Source: Heterocephalus glaber
Taxonomy: Eukaryota; Chordata; Mammalia; Rodentia; Bathyergidae
Length of the DNA stretch: 64,000 bases
Assembly: GCF_000247695.1 (NCBI RefSeq)
Contig: NW_004624795.1
Coordinates: 9,433,416-9,497,415 of the forward strand
Direction: 5' to 3'
Part shown: positions 1-11,764 of the stretch, piece after piece
Layout: every line of letters starts with the position of its first letter
How positions within the stretch are numbered: the first letter of the stretch is position 1
Program-made: the position numbers and the translations under genes
Notes under the pieces: generated by a model
What the model was told of the DNA's origin: nothing
Databases searched by the model: none
Seen by the model: the letters and a program-made list of their open reading frames with translations, nothing else

Positions 1-1014
1 CGGTGGGTTCATTCTGCTTTGCTCCCTGGGGTTGTGATCCTCAATGTCTGTTCCTAGGATATTGTGTAAAATTCTATGGAGTGCTGGTTTGGTATTCACG
101 AAGTTCCTAAGGTGCTCTTTGTCATGAAAGTATCTTATTTCTCCATCAATTTTGAAAGATAGTTTTGCAGGGTATATCAATATGGGTTGGAGGCTGTTTT
201 CTTTTAGGGCTTGGAATATGTCACTCCAAGCTCTTCTTGCCTTGATGGTTTGTGTTGAGAAGTCTGCTGTGATTCTGTTGGGCTTTCCTTTGTATGTGAT
301 TTGTTTCTTTTCTCTAACTGCTTGTAGAACTTTGTTCTTCTGTTGAGTTTCTGGCAACTTAACAATTATATGCCTATGTATAGATTTTTTTTGATCAAGG
401 CTATTTGGAGTCCTATATGCCTCACTTATCTGTATGTCAAGCTCTTTTCCCCTGCTTGGGAAGTTTTCTGCCATTATTTCTGTGAAGAGATCTTTTATGT
501 CATCTGCACTCTCTCCTGTTTCTTCATTGAGCCCAATCAGTCTTATGTTATTCTTCTTTGCATCATCTAGCAGCTGCTGGATTGATTTCTCATGTTCCTT
601 TATAATTTTGAAGCAGTTTTTCTTTTCCTGGTCACTAATTGCAATCTTATCTTCTATATCTGAAATTCTGTCCTCACATTGGCTCATTCTGCTGTGTAGA
701 CTTTCAATGGAGTTTTTGATCTCCTGGAAATCTGTTTACATCTGTTTTATGGATTCCATTTGTTTCCTATGTTGGGATTCCATCATGTTCCTGAGCTCCT
801 CTCTAGATTTATTAATTATGTCTTGCACTAGGGGCACAATTTCTCCTGTTATCTGAGAAATTATTTCTGATTTCATTTTTTCCAGATCCCCTTTTGTTGC
901 CAGTTCAGTGGGTCCAGGTGGTTGAGTATCAGAGTGTTCCATCTCATTTCCCTTTGGGATTGTTCTAGGTGATCTGGGAGTCTGGTTTTGAGACATCTTT
1001 ACGTGTTTTTTCAT
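1..1014 (-). pseudogene. L1 ORF1 (RNA-binding ORF1p), one premature stop, 3' end cut by the window
   Basis: ORF1p is the nucleic-acid chaperone of the L1 ribonucleoprotein: coiled coil, then RRM, then C-terminal domain. The start is the ATG at 1012-1014 (MKKHVKMSQN), chosen because the related L1 at 54594 starts at the aligned position (MTRYRRKMQP). The frame spans 338 codons to the window edge, close to the usual full length of about 340-370. A TAA at 736-738 (codon 93) interrupts it; the related copy has Gln at the matching place (IKQIQTD), so a C-to-T change is likely. Downstream the same frame reads on without another stop that I could find, through a heptad-like segment (ESLHSRMSQCEDRISDIEDK) and the conserved C-terminal region (KARRAWSDIFQALKE). 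As it stands the product would be about 92 residues and nonfunctional. Confidence 0.9.
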
Positions 1015-1110
1015 TTCAAATGGGGGGGGGGGCTGTTGGCACCTGCACAGATTACCTTCTCTGAGCTGAGAGAGGTGGGACAGGGGGCAGGTGCAGTGGT
1101 AGGGATGGTT

Positions 1111-1430
1111 GCCCAAAAGCCCTTTCCTGTGGGCTGGGAACAGCGGGAGGGATGGTGGCCAGGAAGCCCGTTCCTCTGGTCCAGGAGCAGTGGGATGGCA
1201 GCTCAGAAGCTCCTACCTCTGGGCCGGGAGTGGTGGGAGGGATGGTGACCCAGAAGCCCCTTCCTCTGGGCCAGCCAGGAGCAGTGGGACAGAAGGTGGC
1301 CCAAAAGCCCTTTCCTCTGGGATGGGAGCAGTGGGAGGGATGGTGACCAGGAAGCCCCTTCCTCTGGACCAGGAGCAGTGGGACAGCGGCTCAGAAGCCC
1401 CTACCTCTGGGCCAGGAGCAGCAGGACTCA
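1111..1430 (-). repeat. GC-rich tandem repeat in the L1 5'UTR (about 45-47 bp units, 188-bp higher-order period)
   Basis: Seven degenerate units begin at about 1111, 1158, 1203, 1248, 1299, 1346 and 1391. On the plus strand they share a core like agaagcccctacctctgg followed by ccaggagcagtggga. Units 1 and 5, 2 and 6, and 3 and 7 resemble each other most and lie exactly 188 bp apart, so four short units form a larger repeat present about 1.7 times. The sequence just before 1111 resembles the end of a unit. Tandem promoter monomers of about 200 bp are known in mouse L1 5'UTRs; a similar role here is inference. Confidence 0.85.
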
Positions 1431-1528
1431 GTACTGTGGTCTGGTGGTCCGGTGTCCTCTGTGTCTTTGTAGTGTGGAACCAGGTGGCTGTACAGAGGAG
1501 CGGGGGAGGGGGGGTCCAGTGGATTGCG

Positions 1529-1650
1529 GGCTGATTCGGAGTCTTCCGCATGACTCAGGACCTCAGCAGGGTGTGCTCAGACCTGCCTGTCTGCAGCTGG
1601 CTGATTTGATGTCTTCTGCACGACTCAGGATCTCGGCAGGGTGTGCAATG
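1529..1650 (-). repeat. 70-bp direct duplication in the L1 5'UTR
   Basis: Two copies beginning at about 1529 and 1599 share the plus-strand pattern ggctgatt, gtcttc, gactcagga and cagggtgtgc. The first contains a perfect AP-1-like TGACTCA at 1551-1557; in the second the first base is changed. It is separate from the repeat at 1111-1430 and lies nearer the 5' end of the element, where L1 promoter elements are expected. Confidence 0.75.
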
Positions 1651-2034
1651 GCCATCTGCAGAGTCAGGTGGGGGGAAATGCAAAAGGTCTGTCTGTGCAC
1701 TGGATATCTGAAGGATCTGGTCAAAGGCTGAGGGGCCTGTGCCAGGAGGCTGAAGAGTCTTCTGGAAGCTGAGAGATGACATCCAAGGTGAAAGTGAAGA
1801 CTGGAGCTCTTCCAAAGAAACAGAAGTCATGGTTTTACTTTTTAATTAACATGAAGAAATTTATATATAAATAAAGGGACGGCCTTAGAAACGTTATTGA
1901 CACAAACACTGAAGTTTGGTCGGTTATGAAACCTCTGTTTCAACATCAACACACTTTTAAAGAGGTGCATATCTCAGACACTCGCTCTCCTGTGTTTCAC
2001 TGATAATATTCTTTCCTATTGAAACAGTATAGTT

Positions 2035-2135
2035 GCTAATTTACACATATTAAATTCCTGTGAGGTAGGTAACAGTGTTACACTCATTTTGATATATGAG
2101 GGCACTGAGGCCTGGGAGTTTATGTAAATATTTAA
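2035..2135 (+). repeat. MIR-like SINE relic
   Basis: The stretch with ctgtgaggtaggtaacagtg and then gagggcactgaggcctggga matches the MIR core pattern (gaggtaggta, then gaaactgaggc) with heavy divergence, as expected for an old mammalian element. Confidence 0.65.
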
Positions 2136-3127
2136 TAAAAAAGAAGAAACAAGACATGTCTGGAAGGAGCATCAAATCAATGTTATGTGGAGATTAGCCA
2201 GGGAAAAAGGTAGACAAAAATGAAGAAAGGTTGGCCCTACTTACCCATCAGTAAAAATAACCAAAGGACAAACAAAAACCACAAAGAGTGTGAGGGCTCT
2301 GAAGTTAACACTGTACAATGTTACAATCTGTTTTATTTCTTGCAATTCAGAATTGTCCATTGTTTCAAGGGTTTGGGGTTTTTTTTGGTACTTATCTCAA
2401 TGTTTGATATTTCTTTATTTTTTAATTTCAAAAGAAAGGCAACTCGAACTCTTTGTTATTCACTTCCCCATAATATCTGAGCATCTCTCCCTTATAGTGG
2501 ATATCAGTCTTTAGTGATCTTCAAAGCCCTTCACAACAGCCCTTGGTAATAACAACTGACACTTACGTGCTGGAAAAGTATCTGTAACAAGTACAAAGAA
2601 AAAAATGACTTAAAAAAAACTTTTCTTCTCCCAAAACTATATATTTCATCTCGACAAGTACTTAGGGAGCGGCTCAAGAAATATGTTAGAGTTCCAAACA
2701 TCATATGAATATTTAGCTCCCTGCACAAGAAAGATAATTTCATTTTGGAATTATTCAGCTGAAAAAGAGTAGAACCTAAAAGAAACCTCAGAGAAAACAA
2801 ATTAAACACAGGGAAGTAATCAATTCATTCCAACAACAAAATTATCATAGCTCAGGAAAACTTCCAATATAGAGAAACAAAAGCATAGTTGGTGCTCTTC
2901 CTGGTGAAGTTCTTTTTAAAACATCAGTCTGTTTCAAGTTCAAGGACAAAGTTAAGAAAGGTAAGGTTGATGTTGCTCCTAGTAAATTTATTTTTCAGAA
3001 AGTGTACCCATTGAAGGATTATAAGGCAAAGATATTTTATTAGCTGTTATGATTGAGATCAGAAGTTAAAGACCCAATTTCCTCTGGAAGAGCAGCTTCT
3101 CTAAGTAGTTTTCCTTCAATGAGGCCA
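2136..3127. other. Unassigned AT-rich DNA
   Basis: No repeat family, RNA gene or coding signal is recognised. Reading frames here are short and lack any family signature. Confidence 0.6.
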
Positions 3128-3462
3128 TGATAATTAACCTTGATTGTCAACTTGATTGGTTTGAGAGAATCCTAGGAGGTTGTTAGAGCATACCTCTGGG
3201 TGTGTCTCAGTGAGTCATAGAGATGTGGCCTTGGTGACTCTATCTGGTCCTAGGCCCCATCAGGCTCTTCCCCTACTCTCTGCTTCCCAGATGCCATGAG
3301 TTGAACAGGTTTCCTCCTTCAAACTTTTCCACCATTATGTTTCTGCCTTTGAGCCAGCCAACCATGGACTGAAACCTCCGAAAACATTAGCCTAAATACA
3401 TTTTTTTCTCCTTTAAGTTTTGGGTGTCAGATATTTTGTCCCAGTAATGAGAAAGTTGGCCA
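3128..3462 (+). repeat. URR1-like interspersed repeat, copy 1
   Basis: It starts gattgtcaacttgattggtt, contains ctctgggtgtgtctcagtgag and ctctgcttcccagatgccatg, and ends ccatggactgaaacctcc then tattttgtcccagtaatgag. This order matches the common rodent repeat I know as URR1, classed as a nonautonomous hAT element. A diverged second copy lies at 4934-5250. The family name is from memory; that two copies of one repeat are present is directly visible. Confidence 0.65.
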
Positions 3463-4388
3463 ACATGGAGGCTGAGAAAAGAGAGCCACCTAAGATCAGA
3501 GCTTCTTCCTGTGAGCAAACCTAGATCCGCCATCATATCTCCCTTAGAAACTAAATGTGTGTGATGCCTTGGGCTTTATGTGTAATCCTGTCTCTAGCCT
3601 AGGCCAGCTTCATTTTCTCCCTTCTAACTGTGTTCCCTGATGAGGTGAATTAAGACTCAAAGCTGACTCTCTGACTGGAAAAGGTCTGGAAAAGATCATT
3701 ACAACTATTGGGAAAATGTGAACGCTCTTGATTTTCATTATTAACTTTATCTGAATGTCTTATGTACCCATCTTCTTGCTTCACTGGTAAGATTTTCCTT
3801 AGTATTAGAAATATAAACATTCTGATTGAATTAAGACATGACTGATTCTTCCTGGTGGAATTAGTTTAAAAGGTTGATGTACAGGACCAAGGTCGATGTC
3901 TTTAAAGCAGATTGTGTCTGGGTAAAGCCAAGAAAGCTTCCCCACCGTAGGTCATCATGTCAATTTGGGTTCATTAGCAATATATGAATAAACTTTTATC
4001 AACAAATTCTGAGTTTGGTCCTTAATTAATATATGTTATAATTTTATACCATTGTGTATAAAACATTGATTCTAGGGGAAGAGTATACTTCTCAAAGAAC
4101 TTTAAACTTTAGCCTAAAAGTCTTAGAGTCAAGGATTCTTTTCTTTACTTCATATTATCTTACTATAACAGCCAATTTGGCACTTCAGTTTATGCATCCA
4201 TATATTTATTATATAGCCCAGTTTTTTAAATTCTTAAACTCACAGTAAGAAGTATTCATTGTATTATATAAATACATAAATGTATGCAAGTTTCATAACT
4301 GCATGAAAGAAAAAATATCAATAGTACTTAATATGTCTACAGTATTATGACATATCTACTTTTTTCTTTTTCTATTTAAAAATAATGC
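3463..4388. other. Unassigned AT-rich DNA
   Basis: Nothing recognised. No tRNA-like boxes and no coding pattern. Confidence 0.55.
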
Positions 4389-4465
4389 TAGGGCCTACAT
4401 GTGGAGCTCAATGATAGTATGTGTACTTAGCATGCATGGGGACAGTGGCTCATCCCTAGCATAAT
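4389..4465 (+). repeat. Degraded ID-type SINE
   Basis: The order gctagggcctacatgtggag, ctcaatgatagtatgtgt, cttagcatgcatgggg, catccctagcata follows the ID consensus (A box agctcagtgatag, then cttgcctagcatgc, then a B-box-like end), with many changes and an AT-rich tail. It is older than the tRNA-derived SINEs elsewhere in the window. Confidence 0.6.
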
Positions 4466-4599
4466 AATTGATAATAATGATATAGAAATAAAAATACTCC
4501 TATCATTTGTTTTTTTAGGATCTGCCACGAGATTCTGGGCCACAATTTGCAAAACAGTAGTTAGCCAACATGAAACAAATAATCAGACTAGAGCCAATT

Positions 4600-4790
4600 G
4601 TGTGTCCATATGTATATCATATAGTTAAATCATGTAAGTAATATTACATATAGTGTCCCATACTACAATATATACTATATATTGTGCTGTATAATATTAT
4701 TGCATGTATGTTGCAATGTATTATATGCATAACACTATATTATGTTATTACAATATGGAATATAATATACTGTAGAATACTCTACAGAGA
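4600..4790. repeat. AT-rich low-complexity block
   Basis: Dense TATA/ATAT motifs with almost no G or C. There is no perfect repeat unit and no function implied. Confidence 0.7.
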
Positions 4791-4933
4791 CTTATTTATT
4801 TACCTATTCTTATGTCTAAAATTTTAATTATAAAAATAAGGTTAGATATATCCAATTTTATCACCATTCAAATCAATGTGTTTTGATTTAAATCTGAACT
4901 TTCTGCAAACAATATATGATGAGAAATCAAGAC

Positions 4934-5250
4934 TGTCAATCAACTTGGTTGGATTGACAAATCCCTAGGAAAATAGTAAAGCATACTTCTATGTATGTCT
5001 ATGGATATTCACAGAGATAATTCAATCACAAAGCCTTCTTACTCTTTGGTTCTCACTCACTCTGCTTCCTGGTTACCGTGAGGTGTGCAACTGTCCTGTG
5101 CTACATCTTTCTGCTATGTTTCTGCTTTGAAGACAGTCAACCATGGATTGAACCTCTGAAAACATGAGCCAAAGTAAAGTTTTCCTATTTTAAGTTGAAT
5201 TTTTCAGGTATTTTGTCATAGTGATTGAAAGCTGACAAACATATAATAAA
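4934..5250 (+). repeat. URR1-like interspersed repeat, copy 2
   Basis: It aligns with copy 1 at 3128-3462 over its length: caacttggttggattgacaa, ctctgcttcctggttaccgtg, gtcaaccatggattgaacc, gagccaaagtaaag, tattttgtcatagtgattg. The two copies differ at many positions and so inserted separately long ago or diverged long ago. Confidence 0.65.
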
Positions 5251-8200
5251 AGAATTAGATAAGAATAGCTGTGCTCACATTTGAAAGGAAAATAAGGTAC
5301 CACTTTCTTTACAATTGGCATGTATGTAAATATATACAACTATCTACACAATACTCTTTTAACTTTTCCCCAATGACGAACTGGTAAAAAAAAAAGTGTT
5401 AGTCATTTGTGATTAAAAATTGTCATTTCACATAGAATGTTCTCAAAACATGCTAGTTCCTATTTAATCTTGGCTCTGTCTTTGGTTATTTTGTGTTCCA
5501 ACAAAAAGGAGAACTGAACAAGTTGCTGTCAACCTAGATAAGGAATTGAGTTTGCTTGTTTTCTTTTCATAGGATTACTGTTTATGCCAACAGTAATTGA
5601 AATTTTTACCAACTTCTTATTTGAAGTTATAATGGTGTTTGCAATAAATTCAGACAATAAGCAACAGGCAGTAGAATTACACCTGCTTGTTTTACATCTA
5701 TTTGAAATTTCCCTTCGATGGTGCAGCAATAGAAAAACAGGAAGATTTGGAGCTTATGGTTTCATCTATTGTCAGAAAACACTGGATGTTATCAGTGATT
5801 AATACATAGCAATAACTAAAGAGGGTTACCTGCTTGGAAAGGGAGATGTTAGGAAGGGCCTCCGTATGACTAGATGCATATACCATGTTCTTAAATAAAT
5901 AACTTTTTTCATCATACAATAAAACACAACTTTAAAACTTGATGTTATAATTCTCTTTTTAATAAAAAATCCACAATGAAGAAAATTATACTCACATGAT
6001 TTGAAAAAAAGTGACTAGGTCCAATCCTAGGAGCAGAATTTAATTCCTTCGACCCCTACAGGCGTTCAGAGAGGATGCTCATGCTGTTAAGAGTAGTTTT
6101 TATGGGCCTTTGGAGAACTGCTTGAATGACATTAGTAGAATCGCATTTCAGAAAGGTTATTCTGATTTCAGTCATTACATCCAAGACCAAAAGCAAGAGA
6201 AGGAACCAACCACCTTCCTCACTTTTTACCTTCACACTCAATCACTTCTTTAGAGTGAAGATAGGATAATAGGGTACAACACAATTATCACAGAAAGAAT
6301 GACCAACTTCTTGGCTGAGAACAGAACTGGTTAAAAAGCATATCATGTTATTGAGAACTGGTCATGGGTTTCACAGTTGCATTATCCAGAGTTTACAGTT
6401 GATGAGTCCTTGCAACTCAGGTTGAAGAGTAGCCCAGGATTTTTGCTTTATTCTGCTTTTCTCAATAACCAGCTATGAAAGTATAAACATTGAGTATTAT
6501 TTGCATATATATTTAAATTAAATAGAATAACTGAGTGGAAGAACTGGAAAAATAATGCAATATAAGTAAATTCTCATACATTTAAATTGTATTTTAAAAA
6601 ACCACATGCATTTGAATACTGGGCTATTTGTTCAAAGGATTTTCTTTCTACTCCCATTGAACATTTTTTATAAAATCTGTTTCAATGGAAAGATGTTGTA
6701 AGCTTTATATATAAATCTTTTTGAAATTATCTAGGTAATTCAACTGATCTGGAATGTCATGATAGAGTGCTTTCAAAGTGAAAAGAAAACCTAAATAAGC
6801 CAGGAAGATTCCTTCCCTGTAGAGCAAAGAGTCCAAACAATAAGTAGCAGAATCATTGCACTATCAGAGGGCCTTTGGCTCACCTTGGTGTGGTCTCTTT
6901 TGCAATGTGGTCCATACCCACTGGACATTGTAAGAATGTCCTCAAAAGCTACACCAAAGCTATTTGCAAGAAATCCACCAAACATTTAAAGTATCCCCTT
7001 AAGTATCTTCTGGGGATTCTTTCAACAGGCAAGTATTTATACATTCTGACTTAAGGAACTGACATTGCCCTAGCCTTTATAGTGAAAAAGAAAACTCTTT
7101 TGGGGAAATACAAGCTTTCTTTTCCTACCAAAGACATTTTGTGTTTTTCATTCATCAGCATATATTCCCTGTGGTCCCAGTACTAATCCAGTGAACATTT
7201 GCTGGATTATGCTAGACCCTATGCTAGCCATTTTCCTAGCCCTTAAAAATACTGTACAGGAAGGAAAGATACAGTGCCACCACTACTTGTTCATATTGAA
7301 TGGAATAAGACACAGTGAAATCTGATAGAGTGTCATTACCTCAGTCATATAGGCCTAGAACATTTGAATGGGACCCAGAGAGCTAGAGAGTCTGCTAAAT
7401 GATTATAATACTGCCCAGATAAGAAGGTTCATAGTGTAGATACAGCTGGGGCATTGGATGACCTAATTTACACTCAAGCAGACTCTGTTTGAAGCACAAG
7501 AGAACAGCAGAATCTGGCTCAGGAATTTTGTGTTGGGTTTGAAAAGGGCTTAGTAGCTCTGCACTACTATGGCTAGACTTTCATTTAAGGGACTAGACTA
7601 TCTGTCCAGTTACAACTCAATGAATAGTCCACAAAATTAACATTCTACCTATTAAACAGCACTTATATAAAAGCAGGTACAGATGAAACTTTAGAAATGT
7701 ATAAAATTAATAGTAGCACTATGAAAATATTTTGACAACTATCTTCAAAGTGATTTTTCTTATATAGATGGTAAGAATGTTTATATTTTTTAAAAATCGG
7801 CAGTGTAAAATCCTCTTATAGATAGAAATAAAAGGGTCAAGATGAAGGTCAAACAATTTACCTGAGTCATAAGTAGATATGTTTGGATTGGTGGTCACTG
7901 CTGAGTGACTGACAAGCAGAGAAGAAGATAAATATGCATGTGAAGGATTTCAATTATTCATGTTTCATAGGAGACAGCCTGGGTTTAACCTAATGGCACC
8001 TCATTTACTATCTGTTACATTTGGAAGTGGTGTAGCGAGAGTGAGAAGAAGGTATCTTTTTCAAGAAAATCCCTTTGTGACACAAAGTGCTGGGAAAGGA
8101 CAGCTTCATGGCAATTCCTAGAAGGGAAAGAAAGATGAAAATTCCATGTTGCTGTTAAAGAATATTCAAGTATATTTAAATCACTTATCTGAATTTACTA

Positions 8201-8819
8201 TGATAAAGTCATGAATTATGTTCACTCTACATTTGCAATTAGATGGCACAACAGATGGTGAAGATTTACAGAAACGTTCTGGATAAAATAGGTTTAATAA
8301 ATTTGTCGATGGGAGTCTCCAGGGCTACAGAAAATGTTTACGTGCCAAATAAAACAGGTAGTTAGGCTGTAGGAAGGCCCAGACCAGCAGAGGAGGGTTT
8401 TTGCATTCCCTCTGTGTGATTCTAAATCCTGAGTTTGCAGTGGTTTTCATTGTTGTGGGGACTCTAGACAGTTGCCAAATTTGTTGTTTTGGAGCACAGA
8501 CATTATGCTAAAAGTAGGCCTGCCAGAAAAAAATATCTAGGGGAAAAACTGCAGAACATCAGTGAACAGTCCCTAAATACAGTCGCATCGTATTATCTGG
8601 GGCTGAACTTCTCTTGTGTAAGAAATAGAAACTTCCTCTCCAGTCTGAGCTTTCACAACTTCTATGGTCACAGAAAATATACAGTTCACCAAGTAATTCA
8701 TTTGTTCATTTATTAATTAAAAAATTAATCAAGCAAACAGAAAAAGACAAGTATTCAACATTTCCTAACCTAGTAGCACATTTATAAATGTTATTTTCTT
8801 TATATTAAAAAGGTCTCTT
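5251..8819. other. Unassigned AT-rich DNA, 3.6 kb
   Basis: I see no convincing gene or young repeat. A short stretch at about 7170-7270 (gaacatttgctggattatgc, ccctatgctagcc) faintly resembles an L2 3' end but is too diverged to call. Frames of 60-75 codons occur at chance frequency. Confidence 0.55.
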
Positions 8820-11700
8820 CTGTCAGTATTGCATGAATGTGGTAAGTATCCAGAATGATATTCCTTTTGTTTCTTTCTTTTCTCTTATTTCTGTAGTTGC
8901 TATTTCTAGAACTGCATTAAACAGAAGTGGTGATAGTGAACTTCCTTGTCTTGTTCCTGATTTTAGAGGAACAGCTTTCAGCTTCTCTCCATTTAGTATG
9001 ATTTGGTTTGACATAGATGGCTTTTATCAGGTTGAGATAAAGACCTTTTATTCCTTTTGTTTTTCTTTTTAGTTTTCTATCATGAATAGATGTTGAATTT
9101 TGTCAAATGTTTTTTCTGCCTCTATTGAGATGATCACGTGATTTTTGTCCTTGCTTCTGTTTCTGTGGTGTATTACATTTATTGATTTGAGTGCGTTGAA
9201 CCATTCCTACATGGATTGAATCCTACTTGGTCATGACTATTTGCTGCATTGTTTGCCAGTATCTTACTGAAGAATTTTGGATCTGTGTTCATTAAAGAGA
9301 TTGCACTGTGGTTCTCTTTTGAAGGTGGGTCCTTTTCTGGTGTTGGAATAAAGGTAATGCTTGCTTTCAGGAATGACTTTGGGATTACTGCTTTCCTTTT
9401 GATTTCCCTAAAGAGTTTGAGGAGTACTGATGTTTGATCGTCTGCAAAATTCTCGGAGAATTCGGTAGTGAATCTATTGGACCTGGGCTTTTCTTAGTTG
9501 GTAGTTTTTTTGTTTTGTTTTTTTTCACTTCTTCAGTTTCACTGACTGATATTGGTTTATTGAGAATTTTTATATCTGTTTAGCTCAATTTTGGTAGTTG
9601 ATATATAGGAATTTATATCTAGGAATTTATCAATTTCTTCTGAATTTTTCATTTTATTAAAGTCCACATTCTCAAAGTAGTTACTTATAGTCTGTATTTC
9701 AGCAGAAGCTTTTGTGATTTCACCGTTTTCATTTCTAATTACATGGATTTGGATCTTTTCTTTCCTTATTTGGTATGATTGGTTAAGAGTTTGTCTATTT
9801 TGTTTAATATTTGAAAGAACCAATTCTGATTTAATGATTCTTTGTATTTTTTGGTCTCCATTTCATTAATTTCTGCCATTATCTTTATAATTTCCTTCTT
9901 TGTATTAACTCTGAAAAAGGAAATTGAAGAGGATATCAGAAAATGGAAAGATGTCCTCTGTTCCTGGATAGACAGAACGAATAGAGTCAAAATGGCCACA
10001 CTTCCATAACTGTTACATAGATTTAATGCAATCTTAATCAAAACACCAATGACACTCTTTACAGAGCTTGAGAAGCCAATTCTAAAATTCATATGGAACC
10101 AGAAGAAATTTCGAATGGCAAAAGCAATTATGGGCAACAAAGACAAGGCAGCAGGGGGCTCACAATCCAGCAACAGTGATAAAAACATCATAGTAATGGG
10201 GGAAAAAAAAGACTCACAGATCAGTGGAACAAAATAGAAGATGCAGAACCAGCTGGAAGCACAGTCGGCTATGTTATCTTTGACAAAGGGGCCAAGGGGC
10301 CAAATCCCTTCACTGGAGGAAAGATAGCCTCTTTAACAAGTGGTGCCAGGAAAACTGGTTATCCACATACTGAAGATTGAACTTAGGTGTGTATCTCTCA
10401 TTATGCACTAAACTAAAATCAAAATGGGTCAAGATCTAAACATCAGAACAGAAACACTTAACCTGCCGGAAGACAAAAATAGGTAAAATACTACACATAG
10501 GGGCAGGCAAAGACTTTCTGAACAAAACCCTGGTTGCATAAGAAATAATGCTAAGAATCAACAAATGGGATCACATAAAATTAAAATGCTTCTGTACAGC
10601 AAAAGAAATTACCAACTAAGTGAAGAGACAACCAACAGAATGGAGAAAAATTTGCCAGCTACTTTTTAGACAAAGGACTAATATCTAGAAAATACAAAGA
10701 ACTAAAGAAAATTAGACTCCCCCAAATTTAAAGACCCAACTAAAAATGGACATGTGAAATGAATAGACACTTCTCAGATGAAGAAATACTAACAGCCAGT
10801 AACTGTATGAAAAATGTCCTGCATTGCTAGCTATTCAAGAAATGCAAATTTAAACAACACTGAGATACCATCTCATTCCAGAACAAATGGCTATCATCAA
10901 GAAATTAACCAATAACAATTCTAGCAAGGCTGTGGAAAGAAAAGAACTCTTCTTCATTGTTGGTGGGACTGTAAACTGATACAATCATTTTGGGAATCAA
11001 TATGACTATTCCCAAAAAAACTAAAAACAGAAATTCCAACTCTGGGTATCTTCCCCAGAGTTAAAGACATCATACCACAGTGAGGTATGCATACCAATGT
11101 TTATAGCAGTTCAACTCATAATAGCTAAATCTTGCAAACACACTAGATGTTCACCAACAGATGAACAGATTTTTAAAATGTGGTATATTTACATTGTTGA
11201 GTACTACTCTGCCATAAAGAAGGATAAACTTGAGTCATTTGTAAGAAAATGGATATATTTTGAGACCATAATATTAAGTGAAGTAACTCAGACACATAAG
11301 CTTAAATATCACATGGTCTGCCTTATATGAAAAATTCAGTATGTATGTAAAGTATGAAATAAAAGAAAAATAATAGTAAAAAGAGAAAGAAAAAAAAGAT
11401 ACTGTAATCCTCAGCAGACAGTGTATCTAAAAGTGTATCTTAACTTAGTACAATTACATTACATGTTTTGTATGTTCTTTGGTCTATTAATCCAGTTTCC
11501 AATCTGTATATATGATAATTAATTTTATAACTAATTTTATAAGGTCTTATAAGATAAATAAATGCATCTGATGCTGGAAATGTAGGAGTGGCAAAAAGAA
11601 GGGAACTGAGATGCGTTATGTACATGTACCATTCCTTACAGTGAATGGAATCACTAGGTACTGCAAACATGTATAATAAAAGTCAAAAAAGAAAAAAGAA
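8820..11700 (+). mobile_element. L1 with 5' inversion (twin priming), first copy
   Basis: The element has two arms in opposite orientation. On the minus strand, about 8820-9907 encodes an internal part of ORF2, including the reverse-transcriptase stretch [20 protein letters not shown] and LLFNAVLEI. At about 9907 the strand switches: 9908-11700 reads on the plus strand from a later part of ORF2 ([39 protein letters not shown]) through the C-terminus to a 3'UTR ending near gcaaacatgtataataaaag. The segment that normally joins the arms, including the catalytic FADD box, is missing. Both arms carry stops and frameshifts. I could not find a clean TSD. Confidence 0.85.
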
Positions 11701-11764
11701 AATTCATAATATAAAATTTAAAAACAAAGAAAAAGAAGAAAGATAAGAATTGATGTTATGCATT

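Larger units (their letters stand above)
1..1830 (-). mobile_element. Young LINE-1, 5' part (5'UTR and most of ORF1), antisense, runs off the window
   Basis: Read on the minus strand this is an L1 5'UTR followed by ORF1. The ORF1 frame starts at 1014 and stays open to the window edge apart from one stop codon. The 5'UTR (about 1015-1830) is GC-rich, unlike its surroundings, and holds short tandem repeats. The 5' end is placed near 1830, where GC-rich DNA gives way to AT-rich DNA; no TSD can be checked because the 3' end is outside the window. The near-intact ORF1 implies a recent insertion. A second L1 in this window (48.0-56.5 kb) has a related ORF1 but a different 5'UTR, so the two belong to different subfamilies. 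Confidence 0.93.

Noticed and set aside
434..856. 140-codon plus-strand frame rich in S, F and C
   Set aside because: It is the opposite-strand shadow of L1 ORF1.
1111..1430. CRISPR array
   Set aside because: The units are contiguous and diverged without unique spacers, and the DNA is mammalian.
1109..1551. Long G/P/S-rich open frames on both strands (for example 141 and 112 codons)
   Set aside because: They lie in the GC-rich tandem repeat of an L1 5'UTR; openness comes from base composition and repetition, and there is no protein family signature.
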